Below are positions 1-8,817 of a stretch of 11,642 nt of DNA, one piece after another. Origin of the DNA: Bacteroidia bacterium (GTDB lineage: Bacteria > Bacteroidota > Bacteroidia > Bacteroidales > CAJPTX01); contig CAJPTS010000040.1 of the NCBI GenBank assembly GCA_905373625.1, forward strand, positions 1 to 11,642. Reading direction: 5' to 3'. The position numbers and the translations under genes were made by a program. Positions within the stretch are counted from its first letter, which is position 1. Every line of letters starts with the position of its first letter. The notes beneath the pieces are model-generated. The model ran no database searches, had not been told where the DNA came from, and saw nothing but the letters and a program-made list of their open reading frames with translations.

Positions 1-3000
1 TGTCCTGTTTGCGCATCCGCCTCTTCCCGATAGGTAATATCGCGGATGAGAGCGTCAAATTCTACTTTACCTCCGACTTCGGTCACCACGGGGTTGTTCC
101 ATGTATCCCACGAACAAACAAGCGTTCCCGCTTCTACAATTGCATCCTCTTTCACATAGAGCAATGCGCCGTAGGGAACATCGTAAGATTCCAACGCTTC
201 GCCCGTTTCTTGATCTTCTAGACGAACTGTAACCATACGTCCTACCACAACATCACACTTCTCGTTATCACGTTTTGCTCCATGAATTACCTTAAGATCA
301 TCAAAGACCAATTTTCCTTTGTGCTGTACTCTGATTGACGAGGTTGCCGATGCTCCTGATGACGTACCACCAGTATGGAAGGTTCGGAGTGTAAGCTGAG
401 TACCAGGTTCGCCAATAGATTGTGCGGCAATAATACCAACTGCTTCCCCCTTCTGTACCATCTGTGCCGTGGCAAGGTTACGTCCGTAACACTTAGCACA
501 TACACCGAACTGAGATTCGCACGTAAGCACGGAGCGGATCTCCACTTGTCGCACTTTATGTTCGTTAATCAGATCGCAGACTTGTTCAGTAAGCTCAGTT
601 CCCGCTGGAATAATTACGTCGCCACTCTTTGGGTCACGTATATCATCCACGCAAACACGACCAAGTAGCTTTTCAGCGAATTCTTTTTGTGCTTCCGCCT
701 CGGTCTGTTCGTTCTTTTTCTGGTATAATGTCATTAAACCGCGGAGTGTACCACAATCTTCTTCTGTAATAATGACATCCTGCGACACATCTACCAACCT
801 ACGGGTCAGGTATCCAGCATCTGCCGTTTTCAATGCAGTATCAGCCAATCCCTTACGTGCCCCGTGTGTAGAAATAAAGAACTCAAGCACCGAGAGCCCC
901 TCCTTGAAATTAGCAAGAATAGGGTTTTCTATGACATCATTGTCGCTAGCCCCCGACTTTTGTGGTTTAGCCATCAGACCACGCATACCGCCGAGCTGAC
1001 GGATCTGGTCTTTCGAACCACGCGCCCCAGAGTCCAACATCATATAGACAGAATTGAAGCCTTGGTTATCGCTCTTCAACTCCTTCATGAGAGAATCCGT
1101 GACCTCTGTCACCACATTTTTCCATGCGTCAACCACTTGGTTGTAACGCTCTTGGTTTGTAACTAACCCTAAGGTATAGTTATTGGTTATTTCATCCACG
1201 CGCGCATAACCAGATTCTACAATCTTTTGTTTATTAGCAGGGATGATAACGTCATCAAGATTAAATGACAAACCACCTTGGAACGCCATACGGTAACCGA
1301 GTTCCTTAATATCATCGAGGAACTGAGCAGTACGTGCAATCCCCGTATGCTTCAGTACGTCGCCGATCAAGCCTCGCAACGATCCTTTTGTAAGCAGGAT
1401 ATTGATATAGCCAAGTTCCTTTGGAACGCGCAGATTAAAAAGAATTCGTCCTACAGTGGTATCGATTAGCTTTCCTTCGTACAAGACTTTAACCTTAGCG
1501 TGGAGATCTACAGCTTTCTCATTATAAGCTATGATAGCTTCCTCAGCTCCGTAGAAAATACGTCCCGCACCTTTCGCATTATCCCGCGGCTTTGTCATAT
1601 AATAAAGTCCCAAGACCATGTCTTGCGAAGGCACAGTAATAGGTCGCCCATTTGCGGGATTCAGGATGTTATGAGATCCGAGCATGAGGAGCTGCGCTTC
1701 CACGATCGCCGCATTACTCAATGGTAAATGTACTGCCATTTGATCACCGTCAAAATCGGCATTAAATGCAGTACAAGCGAGCGGGTGCAACTGAATAGCT
1801 TTGCCCTCTATGAGTTTCGGCTGGAATGCTTGAATCCCGAGACGGTGCAATGTAGGAGCACGGTTCAAAAGAACGGGATGCCCCTTGAGCTCATTTTCGA
1901 GGATGTCCCAAATTACAGGATCACGGCGATCAACTATCTTACGTGCCGATTTCACTGTTTTTACAACCCCCCGATCCATAAGTTTCCGAATAATAAACGG
2001 CTTATATAATTCCGCCGCCATATCTTTCGGAAGCCCGCATTCGTGCATCTTCAATTCTGGACCGACTACAATTACCGAACGTGCGGAGTAATCTACGCGT
2101 TTCCCTAGCAAATTCTGACGGAAACGCCCACGCTTGCCTTTCAAGCTATCACTCAGCGACTTCAACGCACGATTCCCATCTGTACGAACCGTATTGGCTC
2201 GCCTCGTATTATCGAAGAGTGAATCTACCGCCTCCTGTAACATACGTTTCTCATTTCGGAGAATTACATCAGGCGCCTTGATCTCCAAGAGCTTCTTCAG
2301 ACGATTGTTCCGTATGATGACACGACGATACAAATCATTCAAATCAGACGTTGCGAAACGCCCACCATCTAACGGGACTAGTGGTCGCAATTCAGGCGGA
2401 ATAACAGGAATGATGCGCAAGATCATCCACTCAGGTTTATTAATCCCTTTAGATTCTCTAAATGCTTCTACCACCTGTAAGCGTTTTAGTGCTTCATTCT
2501 TTCGTTGCTGCGAGGTTTCATGTTCCACTTTGTCCCGCAACGAGCTACTCAGCTCATCTAAATCTAGATCCGCCAACAACTTCTCAAGCGCCCCCGCCCC
2601 CATTACCGCTACAAATTTGTCGGGATCGTCATCAGCTAACGACGCATTGTTTGGAGTTACTTTAAGCGCTTCGATATATTCCTCCTCCGTTAGGAGATCC
2701 ATACGTTTATGCGCGGTTTTCCCAGGCTGCAATACGACGTAACGCTCGTAGTAAATAACCATCTCGAGTTTCTTGCTAGGCAACCCCAGCAAATGCCCTA
2801 TTTTGTTGGGCAACGAGCGGAAATACCATATATGCGCCACAGGCACTACCAACTCTATATGCCCTGTGCGTTCGCGTCGCACCTTCTTTTCGGTCACCTC
2901 TACACCACAACGGTCGCAAACAATTCCTTTATAACGAACACGTTTATACTTCCCACAGTGACACTCGAAATCCTTAACAGGGCCGAAAATCTTTTCGCAA

Positions 3001-3158
3001 AACAAACCATCGCGCTCAGGTTTGTATGTCCTGTAGTTTATCGTTTCTGGGCGCACCACTTCTCCACTGGAACGTTCCAAGATTTCATTGGGCGCAGCCA
3101 AACTTATAGTAATGCTCGTAAATTGAGCCGACTCCTTATTTTCTTTCCGATAAGCCAT
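1..3158 (-). CDS. rpoC: DNA-directed RNA polymerase subunit beta' (3'-truncated by window edge)
   Basis: Largest subunit of the RNA polymerase core; with beta it forms the catalytic cleft. The frame starts at ATG 3156-3158 (MAYRKENKES) and stays open to the left edge, giving 1052 complete residues of a protein I recall as about 1400 residues in this group. Visible landmarks are the first zinc site with Cys66, Cys68, Cys81 and Cys84; the Mg-binding NADFDGDQMAVHLPLS motif with Asp468, Asp470 and Asp472 (codons within 1743-1757); the second zinc site with Cys802, Cys880, Cys887 and Cys890; and the GIIAAQSIGEPGTQ and LRTFHTGG segments at the base of the trigger loop (about 350-440). Residues after about 930 look like the start of the large insertion carried in the trigger loop of many bacteria (SI3-like, inferred). 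It lies 25 bp after rpoB, with a weak AAAGAG upstream, and is surely co-transcribed. The truncation is due to the window, not a mutation. Confidence 0.98.
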   Translation of the reverse strand, partial: MAYRKENKESAQFTSITISLAAPNEILERSSGEVVRPETINYRTYKPERDGLFCEKIFGPVKDFECHCGKYKRVRYKGIVCDRCGVEVTEKKVRRERTGHIELVVPVAHIWYFRSLPNKIGHLLGLPSKKLEMVIYYERYVVLQPGKTAHKRMDLLTEEEYIEALKVTPNNASLADDDPDKFVAVMGAGALEKLLADLDLDELSSSLRDKVEHETSQQRKNEALKRLQVVEAFRESKGINKPEWMILRIIPVIPPELRPLVPLDGGRFATSDLNDLYRRVIIRNNRLKKLLEIKAPDVILRNEKRMLQEAVDSLFDNTRRANTVRTDGNRALKSLSDSLKGKRGRFRQNLLGKRVDYSARSVIVVGPELKMHECGLPKDMAAELYKPFIIRKLMDRGVVKTVKSARKIVDRRDPVIWDILENELKGHPVLLNRAPTLHRLGIQAFQPKLIEGKAIQLHPLACTAFNADFDGDQMAVHLPLSNAAIVEAQLLMLGSHNILNPANGRPITVPSQDMVLGLYYMTKPRDNAKGAGRIFYGAEEAIIAYNEKAVDLHAKVKVLYEGKLIDTTVGRILFNLRVPKELGYINILLTKGSLRGLIGDVLKHTGIARTAQFLDDIKELGYRMAFQGGLSFNLDDVIIPANKQKIVESGYARVDEITNNYTLGLVTNQERYNQVVDAWKNVVTEVTDSLMKELKSDNQGFNSVYMMLDSGARGSKDQIRQLGGMRGLMAKPQKSGASDNDVIENPILANFKEGLSVLEFFISTHGARKGLADTALKTADAGYLTRRLVDVSQDVIITEEDCGTLRGLMTLYQKKNEQTEAEAQKEFAEKLLGRVCVDDIRDPKSGDVIIPAGTELTEQVCDLINEHKVRQVEIRSVLTCESQFGVCAKCYGRNLATAQMVQKGEAVGIIAAQSIGEPGTQLTLRTFHTGGTSSGASATSSIRVQHKGKLVFDDLKVIHGAKRDNEKCDVVVGRMVTVRLEDQETGEALESYDVPYGALLYVKEDAIVEAGTLVCSWDTWNNPVVTEVGGKVEFDALIRDITYREEADAQTG

Positions 3159-3183
3159 GAATCTCTTTATTAATAGGCGCCCG

Positions 3184-6100
3184 CTAATCAAACTTAATAT
3201 TCAGCCCTAGTCCCCTTAACTCATGCAGAAGCACATTAAGCGATTCGGGGATTCCAGGCGTAGGCATTAATTCACCTTTCACAATCGCTTCATAGGTTCG
3301 CGCACGTCCTTCCACGTCGTCGGATTTAACAGTCAAGATTTCTTGAAGAATATGGGCAGCCCCAAAGGCTTCAAGCGCCCAGACTTCCATTTCTCCGAAA
3401 CGCTGTCCCCCGAACTGTGCTTTTCCTCCGAGCGGTTGCTGTGTTATAAGCGAATAAGGGCCGATGGAACGCGCATGCATCTTATCATCTACCATGTGTC
3501 CGAGCTTGAGCATGTAGATAACGCCGACGGTTGCAGGCTGATCAAAGAGTTCACCCGTACCACCGTCTCGGAGCTGGATTTTGCCGAAGCGTGGTAAGCC
3601 CGCCTTCTCCGTGTATTCAGTGATATCGTCAAGTGTTGCACCGTCAAATACAGGAGTAGCAAACTTGAGATCGAGCTTACGTCCAGCCCAGCCCAAGATG
3701 GTTTCATAAATCTGTCCGAGATTCATACGCGAAGGCACCCCCAAGGGGTTTAAGACTATATCCATGGGAGTCCCATCTGGCAAGAAGGGCATATCAGAAT
3801 CGTGAACGATCTTTGCAACAATCCCCTTATTTCCGTGTCGTCCTGCCATCTTATCTCCGACGCGAATCTTACGCTTCTTTGCGATATAGACCTTCGCCAT
3901 TTGCAAGATCCCCGCAGGCATTTCATCCCCGATCTGGATCTTTGCAATACGACGCTGACGCTCAGCATCGAACTCCCGATACTTACGGACGTAGTTCATA
4001 ATCAGCTTAACCACGAGATCGCTCAGCGCCTTGTCAGCCACCCAACGGAAGGGATCGACCTCAAGGAAGTCTAGCATTTGCAAGTTCTTCGCGACGAACT
4101 TTTGTCCTTTCGCAATTTTCACCTCGCCCGTGTAGTTCGATACGCCTTGTGAGACTTTGCCACTCAGCTTTTCTGCAAGCTTTTCTACAAGGAGATCCCG
4201 GATCTTGGAAATATCTCTGTTAAAGTTACTTTCCACTTTTTCAAGATCAACCTTGCTACTACTACGGTTATTGCGCGACTCTTTATTAACGCCCGAGAAG
4301 AGGTGTTTACGAATTACGACCCCATAGAGTGAGGGCGGCGCTTTCATAGAGGCGTCCTTGACGTCGCCAGCCTTATCGCCAAATATGGCGCGGAGCAGTT
4401 TCTCTTCTGCCGACGGATCAGACTCTCCTTTAGGCGTAATTTTACCTATCAGGATATCACCTGGGACAACTCTCGCTCCAATACGAATCATCCCGTGTTC
4501 GTCAAGCTCCTTAGTAGCTTCTTCGCTCACATTTGGGATGTCAGAGGTTAATTCCTCTTGCCCTCGCTTAGTATCACGGACTTCCAGTATGTATTCGTCC
4601 ACGTGTACCGAAGTAAAATAATCTTCGCGCACTAGACGCTCATTAATCACTATCGCGTCCTCGAAGTTGTATCCTTTCCAAGGCATGAAGGCCACCAAAA
4701 GGTTACGCCCGAGCGCCAATTCTCCGTGATCAGTAGCATAGCCATCAGATAACAAGTCGCCCTTTTTCACCTTCTGCCCCTTCGTGACAATTGGGCGGAG
4801 TGTTAAACTTGTGTTCTGATTAGTTTTCAAGAACTTAGGTAAGATATATGTTTTTTCAGGACCATCGAAGCTAACAAAAGCTTCTTCCTCTGTCTGCTCG
4901 TACTTAACAATTATCTTATCGGCGTCTACGTATACAACCTCTCCATCTCCTTCCGCCACCGCTTGTACACGACTATCGCGGACAACCATACCTTCCAGCC
5001 CCGTGCCTACAATGGGCGCTTCGGGTACGAGTAACGGTACAGCCTGCCGCATCATGTTCGATCCCATAAGAGCGCGGTTCGCGTCGTCATTTTCTAAGAA
5101 GGGGATCAAAGATGCTGCAATAGACGCAATTTGGTTGGGCGCCACGTCCATGAGAGCAATCTTGTCCGCATCTGCTAATGGGAAATCTCCCTCGTGACGT
5201 GCCCTTACCTTCGGGTTCTTAAAGTGGTCATTATCTGCAATTGGGGCATTCGCCTGTGCAATAATTTGTTTTTCTTCTTCTTCTGCCGAGCAATAAACGA
5301 TTCCTGAAGGCGAGAAATCTACTTTTCCACCACTCACCTTACGATAAGGCGTTTCGATAAAGCCCATTGCATTGATACGTGCAAAAACGCAAAGTGAAGA
5401 GATAAGACCGATATTAGGACCTTCTGGAGTTTCTATGGGACACAAACGTCCATAATGTGTGTAATGTACATCTCGCACCTCAAAACCAGCTCGATCTCTT
5501 GAAAGTCCCCCAGGTCCTAATGCCGATAGGCGGCGTTTGTGAGTCATTTCAGCCAACGGATTAGTCTGATCCATAAACTGAGATAACTGGTTTGTACCGA
5601 AAAATGAGTTAATTACAGAGGTTAAGGTCTTAGAGTTAATAAGATCAGTAGGACCAAAAACCTCATTGTCGCGGACATTCATACGCTCACGTATGGTACG
5701 TGCCATACGTTGCAACCCGACATTAAAATAACTCGCCAACTGCTCACCAACTGTACGAACGCGTCTGTTACTCAAGTGGTCGATGTCATCAACGTCAGCC
5801 TTAACATTTTTGAGCTCGATAAGATATTTGATAATCTGAACGATGTCCTCATTTGTGAGTACATGTTCATTCTCATCGATATTAAGATGTAGTTTACGGT
5901 TAATTTTGAATCGACCTACACTACCCAAATCATAACGTTTGCTGGAGAAGAACAAGTTCTCAATAGCTTCGTGCGCCACCTGTTCATCTGGTGGTTCGGA
6001 ATTTCTCAAGAGTCGGTATATGTAAGTAACAGCCTCTTTTGTATCGTTTGTAGGATCTTTCTCCAACGTATCATAGATAATTTTATATTCGGTGGTAGCG

Positions 6101-6996
6101 ACAGTATCACTTTGTAATGTAAGGAGAGTGATATTATTATCAAGTATAACCTTAATACTGTCGTCATCGAGTACAACGCCACGCTCCAAAAGCGGGTCGT
6201 AACGTTCGATCATAACCAATTCGCCCGTATCCTCATCGACGAAGTCCTCGCGCCACACCTGTGAAAGTCGTCCTGCTAAGACACGTCCACGATACTTTTC
6301 AATGGTCTTTTCGTTGACCTTGACCTCTTCGGCCAGTCCATATATATCTAATATATCTTTGTCAGAGCTATAACCGATGGCACGCAAAAGAGTAGTAACT
6401 GGCATCTTTTTACGTCGATCGATATAGGCATACATCACATTGTTGATGTCTGTAGCAAATTCAATCCACGATCCCTTAAATGGAATGATGCGCGCCGAAT
6501 ATAGCTTCGTGCCATTATTGTGGACACTCTGGGCAAAAAAGACACCTGGTGAGCGATGTAACTGGGATACAACCACACGTTCAGCCCCATTGATAACAAA
6601 TGTACCACGCGGCGTCATGTCAGGTATAGAGCCCAAGAAGACATCCTGCGTAAGCGCTTTGAAATCAACATGTGACTCGTCGTTACAACTGAGGCGGAGT
6701 TTTGCTTTTAATGAGACACCATAGGTTGCCCCCCGCTCAATACACTCCTCGATAGAATACCGAGAGGGCTCGATATAATAGTCTAGGAACTCGAGCGTAT
6801 AGCTATTCCGACTATCTTTGATGGGGAAAGTCTCAGCAAAGACTTTATAGAGTCCTTCATTCTTTCGTTCTTCAGGTGTAGTCCAAAGCCGAAAGAAGGC
6901 TCTGAAGCTATCTACTTGGACTTCCAAGAAATCGGGGTACTCGAACTGCGCTCTAGCTCGCGCAAAACTAACTCTCTTATTTTGTACTGATGCCAT
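3184..6996 (-). CDS. rpoB: DNA-directed RNA polymerase subunit beta
   Basis: Second catalytic subunit of core RNA polymerase and target of rifamycins. The 1270-residue frame is complete, from ATG at 6994-6996 (MASVQNKRVS) to TAG at 3184-3186. The rifampicin pocket lies at about residues 465-510 (FFGTNQLSQFMDQTNP, then THKRRLSALGPGGLSR), with Asp476, His486 and Ser491 matching E. coli Asp516, His526 and Ser531. Further landmarks are CPIETPEGPNIGL (519-531), GYNFEDAIVI (775-784), and GDKMAGRHGNKG (1047-1058), where Lys1041 and Lys1049 match the active-site lysines of E. coli. The C-terminal clamp region (QPLGGKAQFGGQRFGEMEVW, 1187-1206) is intact. It is shorter than E. coli beta (1342) and has its own lineage-specific stretch after residue 895. 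No SD is visible before the start. It follows rplL after a 149-bp gap that holds two hairpins and precedes rpoC by 25 bp. Confidence 0.99.
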   Translation of the reverse strand: MASVQNKRVSFARARAQFEYPDFLEVQVDSFRAFFRLWTTPEERKNEGLYKVFAETFPIKDSRNSYTLEFLDYYIEPSRYSIEECIERGATYGVSLKAKLRLSCNDESHVDFKALTQDVFLGSIPDMTPRGTFVINGAERVVVSQLHRSPGVFFAQSVHNNGTKLYSARIIPFKGSWIEFATDINNVMYAYIDRRKKMPVTTLLRAIGYSSDKDILDIYGLAEEVKVNEKTIEKYRGRVLAGRLSQVWREDFVDEDTGELVMIERYDPLLERGVVLDDDSIKVILDNNITLLTLQSDTVATTEYKIIYDTLEKDPTNDTKEAVTYIYRLLRNSEPPDEQVAHEAIENLFFSSKRYDLGSVGRFKINRKLHLNIDENEHVLTNEDIVQIIKYLIELKNVKADVDDIDHLSNRRVRTVGEQLASYFNVGLQRMARTIRERMNVRDNEVFGPTDLINSKTLTSVINSFFGTNQLSQFMDQTNPLAEMTHKRRLSALGPGGLSRDRAGFEVRDVHYTHYGRLCPIETPEGPNIGLISSLCVFARINAMGFIETPYRKVSGGKVDFSPSGIVYCSAEEEEKQIIAQANAPIADNDHFKNPKVRARHEGDFPLADADKIALMDVAPNQIASIAASLIPFLENDDANRALMGSNMMRQAVPLLVPEAPIVGTGLEGMVVRDSRVQAVAEGDGEVVYVDADKIIVKYEQTEEEAFVSFDGPEKTYILPKFLKTNQNTSLTLRPIVTKGQKVKKGDLLSDGYATDHGELALGRNLLVAFMPWKGYNFEDAIVINERLVREDYFTSVHVDEYILEVRDTKRGQEELTSDIPNVSEEATKELDEHGMIRIGARVVPGDILIGKITPKGESDPSAEEKLLRAIFGDKAGDVKDASMKAPPSLYGVVIRKHLFSGVNKESRNNRSSSKVDLEKVESNFNRDISKIRDLLVEKLAEKLSGKVSQGVSNYTGEVKIAKGQKFVAKNLQMLDFLEVDPFRWVADKALSDLVVKLIMNYVRKYREFDAERQRRIAKIQIGDEMPAGILQMAKVYIAKKRKIRVGDKMAGRHGNKGIVAKIVHDSDMPFLPDGTPMDIVLNPLGVPSRMNLGQIYETILGWAGRKLDLKFATPVFDGATLDDITEYTEKAGLPRFGKIQLRDGGTGELFDQPATVGVIYMLKLGHMVDDKMHARSIGPYSLITQQPLGGKAQFGGQRFGEMEVWALEAFGAAHILQEILTVKSDDVEGRARTYEAIVKGELMPTPGIPESLNVLLHELRGLGLNIKFD

Positions 6997-7050
6997 AGGG
7001 ATCTGGTGTTCTACAACTCTATTTTTAATAACCTATCTTCAAACCGCACA

Positions 7051-7084
7051 AGGTTTGCAATCGCTAAAAAGCGACTGCAAACCT
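7051..7084 (-). promoter_or_regulatory. Long hairpin in the rplL-rpoB gap
   Basis: The arms 7051-7065 and 7070-7084 form a 15-bp stem around a 4-nt loop. The only imperfection is an A-C pair at 7060/7075 when read on the plus strand, which becomes G-U in the minus-strand transcript, so the fold favours RNA made in the operon direction. No T-run follows, so it does not look like an intrinsic terminator. By position it could be an RNase processing site or mRNA stabiliser between the ribosomal-protein and polymerase parts of the operon; E. coli has an RNase III site and an attenuator in the same gap. The function is inferred. Confidence 0.6.
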
Positions 7085-7098
7085 CCGCGTATTCTTCT

Positions 7099-7124
7099 AA
7101 AAGAAAGACCTTAACAGGCTTTCT
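7099..7124 (-). terminator. Possible leaky attenuator just after rplL
   Basis: On the minus strand, AGAAAGCCT (7124-7116) can pair with AGG-T-CTTTCT (7111-7102) around a GTTA loop with one bulged T, and a four-T run follows (7102-7099). This is the first structure 3' of the rplL stop (7146) and resembles a weak rho-independent terminator. Since rpoB has no obvious promoter in this gap, a leaky terminator would lower rpoBC expression relative to rplL, as in E. coli. The T-run is short, so read-through would be substantial. The fold was judged by eye only. Confidence 0.4.
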
Positions 7125-7145
7125 GTCATTCAGAGCCCAAACCCC

Positions 7146-7520
7146 CTACTTCAACTCAACCTCTGCACCAGCTTCTTCTAATTGCGCTTTCAAAGATTCA
7201 GCTTCTTCCTTAGATACACCTTCCTTGAGAGCTTTAGGTGCCGCATCTACTAATTCTTTAGCTTCTTTGAGTCCTAGTCCTACCAAGTCTTTCACTAACT
7301 TGACAATTGCCAATTTAGCACCACCTGGCGATTTTAAGATCACGTCAAACGAATTCTTTTCTTCAGCTGCGGCAGCACCTCCAGCGGCAGGTGCAGCAAC
7401 AGCGACAGCTGCAGCAGCTGGCTCAATGCCATATTGTTCTTTCAGGATCTTGCCTAGTTCTACAGCGTCTTTCACTGTCAAATTAACCAACTCTTCTGCT
7501 AATTTATTCAAATCGGCCAT
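7146..7520 (-). CDS. rplL: 50S ribosomal protein bL12 (L7/L12)
   Basis: Multi-copy acidic stalk protein that recruits and stimulates translational GTPases, including EF-Tu encoded in this window. The 124-residue protein runs from ATG 7518-7520 to TAG 7146-7148. It shows the N-terminal dimerisation and uL10-binding helices (1-31), an Ala-rich flexible hinge (about 34-52), and the globular C-terminal domain starting at EKNSFDVILKSPGGAKLAIV with the conserved VKDLVGLGLKEAKELVD helix (76-92) that contacts GTPase factors. The length is typical (about 120-130). It lies 55 bp downstream of rplJ, an A+T-rich gap with no hairpin that I can see, and only a weak GAGTGAG precedes the ATG. Its high copy per ribosome fits partial termination downstream, before rpoB. 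Confidence 0.99.
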   Translation of the reverse strand: MADLNKLAEELVNLTVKDAVELGKILKEQYGIEPAAAAVAVAAPAAGGAAAAEEKNSFDVILKSPGGAKLAIVKLVKDLVGLGLKEAKELVDAAPKALKEGVSKEEAESLKAQLEEAGAEVELK

Positions 7521-7575
7521 CTCACTCGATTATTAAACTCTATTCAACAAATAAAAACCACTTAAACAAAACACT

Positions 7576-8094
7576 TTAACGCGCTTCCAGCGTCTTTACT
7601 ACGCCACTGATCAAGCTGCCGCCCGACTGTAGTGCAGAGATAAGATTCTGCGCAGGCGATTGCAACATAGCAACGATATCGGCGATCAACTCTTCGCGGC
7701 TCTTCAACGTTGCCAGCGTTCCCAGTTGATTATCACCAACATACAAAGATTCTTCTACGTAGGCAGCCTTTAAGGTTAATGGTCGCTCATCGTTTCGGAA
7801 GTCTTTTATAACTCGTGCAGGTATGTTGCCTACCGTGGAAAAGAAAACTGCCGACGTGCCCGACAACACCTGAGTAAAGTCTGCAACGTACGTATTTTTT
7901 ACTTCTTCCAATGCTATACGGAAGAGTGTGTTTTTCACCAAAACCAACTCAACGCCTTTTTCAAAACACTGGCGGCGCAGAGCTGAAGTATTCTCTGCAT
8001 TAAGTCCTTTCATTTCTACGATATAGAAATGAGGGAAATTTGCGAGATTCTCTTTCAAAGCATCTACAATCACACGCTTCTCTTCTCTTGTCAT
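7576..8094 (-). CDS. rplJ: 50S ribosomal protein uL10
   Basis: Base of the ribosomal stalk: it binds 23S rRNA next to uL11 and anchors several bL12 dimers. It has 172 residues, from ATG 8092-8094 (MTREEKRVIV) to TAA 7576-7578. The N-terminal rRNA-binding domain shows the family segments FYIVEMKGLNAENTSALRR (23-41) and VLVKNTLFRIAL (51-62), and the C-terminal helix (LISALQSGGSLISGVVKTLE) is the bL12-binding spine. The start is well supported by an excellent SD seven bases upstream. It is separated from rplA by only 18 bp, so there is no free leader for the usual uL10-bL12 feedback site; if that control exists here, its RNA target must overlap the rplA 3' end. Confidence 0.98.
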   Translation of the reverse strand: MTREEKRVIVDALKENLANFPHFYIVEMKGLNAENTSALRRQCFEKGVELVLVKNTLFRIALEEVKNTYVADFTQVLSGTSAVFFSTVGNIPARVIKDFRNDERPLTLKAAYVEESLYVGDNQLGTLATLKSREELIADIVAMLQSPAQNLISALQSGGSLISGVVKTLEAR

Positions 8095-8101
8095 CCTCTG
8101 A

Positions 8102-8109
8102 TCTCCTCC
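8102..8109 (-). promoter_or_regulatory. Strong Shine-Dalgarno sequence of rplJ
   Basis: On the minus strand the short rplA-rplJ gap contains TGGAGGAGAT, with GGAGGAGA seven bases before the rplJ ATG. This is near-ideal complementarity to the 3' end of 16S rRNA. It fixes the rplJ start and stands out because most starts in this window lack an SD. Confidence 0.8.
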
Positions 8110-8112
8110 AAT

Positions 8113-8814
8113 TTAGAGAGTGGTATCGCGTAATGCTTGCACATCAACATTTACACCTGGACTCATCGTGCTGGAAAGATAGATACTACGCACATAAGTA
8201 CCTTTCAATGAATTGGGTTTCAGGCGATTTACCGTAGCGATAAACTCTCGAGCATTATCAACTAACTGTTCAACGCTAAATGAAACGCGCCCTAAGGACA
8301 CGTGCATCACACCGAACTTATCAACACGGAAATCAATCTTCCCTTTTTTTACTTCAGCCACAGCCTTCCCTATTTCTTGAGTTACTGTACCACTCTTAGG
8401 GTTAGGCATAAGTCCTCGAGGTCCAAGAATGCGCGCGATCTGACCGACTTTTCCCATCAACTGTGGCATAGCAATGACCACGTCAAATTCGAGCCAGCCT
8501 CCTTTAATCTTCTCAATGAACTCGTCCAGTCCAGCATAATCTGCACCCGCGTCTTTTGCTTCTTGCTCATGTTCTGGAGAGCAAAGCGCCAAGACGCGTA
8601 CCGCTTTTCCAGTACCGTGCGGTAGCGAAACCACACCGCGAACGGCTTCATTAGCCTTACGAGGATCAACGCCCAAACGCATGTCTATATCTACTGATGC
8701 GTCAAACTTGGTGTAAGTCATCTTCTTGACTAACTCGATCGCTTCCGTTAGACTATAGGCACGCTTCAGGTCAACCATTGCCAAAGCCTCCTTGCGCTTT
8801 TTAGATACTCGCAT
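8113..8814 (-). CDS. rplA: 50S ribosomal protein uL1
   Basis: Protein of the mobile L1 stalk, which helps move deacylated tRNA out through the E site; in many bacteria it also represses translation of its own mRNA. It has 233 residues, close to the usual 230, from ATG 8812-8814 (MRVSKKRKEA) to TAA 8113-8115. The signature ILGPRGLMPNPKSGTVT lies at about 129-145, with the RNA-contacting FDASVDIDMRLGVDPRKANE segment (37-56) in the N-terminal half. Only 3 bp separate it from rplK, and its SD overlaps the last codons of rplK, which suggests translational coupling. Any L1 autoregulatory site would be expected near the rplK start, but I did not identify one. Confidence 0.98.
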   Translation of the reverse strand: MRVSKKRKEALAMVDLKRAYSLTEAIELVKKMTYTKFDASVDIDMRLGVDPRKANEAVRGVVSLPHGTGKAVRVLALCSPEHEQEAKDAGADYAGLDEFIEKIKGGWLEFDVVIAMPQLMGKVGQIARILGPRGLMPNPKSGTVTQEIGKAVAEVKKGKIDFRVDKFGVMHVSLGRVSFSVEQLVDNAREFIATVNRLKPNSLKGTYVRSIYLSSTMSPGVNVDVQALRDTTL

Positions 8815-8817
8815 TTG

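Noticed and set aside
2134..2742. A 202-codon open frame on the plus strand
   Set aside because: It is fully antisense to rpoC, whose protein is intact and conserved here. Its translation is low-complexity Ser-rich and resembles no family that I know.
1..3158. rpoC appearing to be truncated
   Set aside because: The frame is still open at the first base of the window, so the missing C-terminus is an edge effect rather than a pseudogene.
7006..7536. A 176-codon open frame on the plus strand
   Set aside because: It is antisense to rplL and the rplL-rpoB gap. The Ala/Ser-rich translation is explained by the reverse complement of the bL12 hinge codons.
7521..7575. A possible promoter or hairpin in the A+T-rich rplJ-rplL gap
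   Set aside because: Only a loose TATTTG-like string is present, and I found no stem. It looks like a plain spacer.
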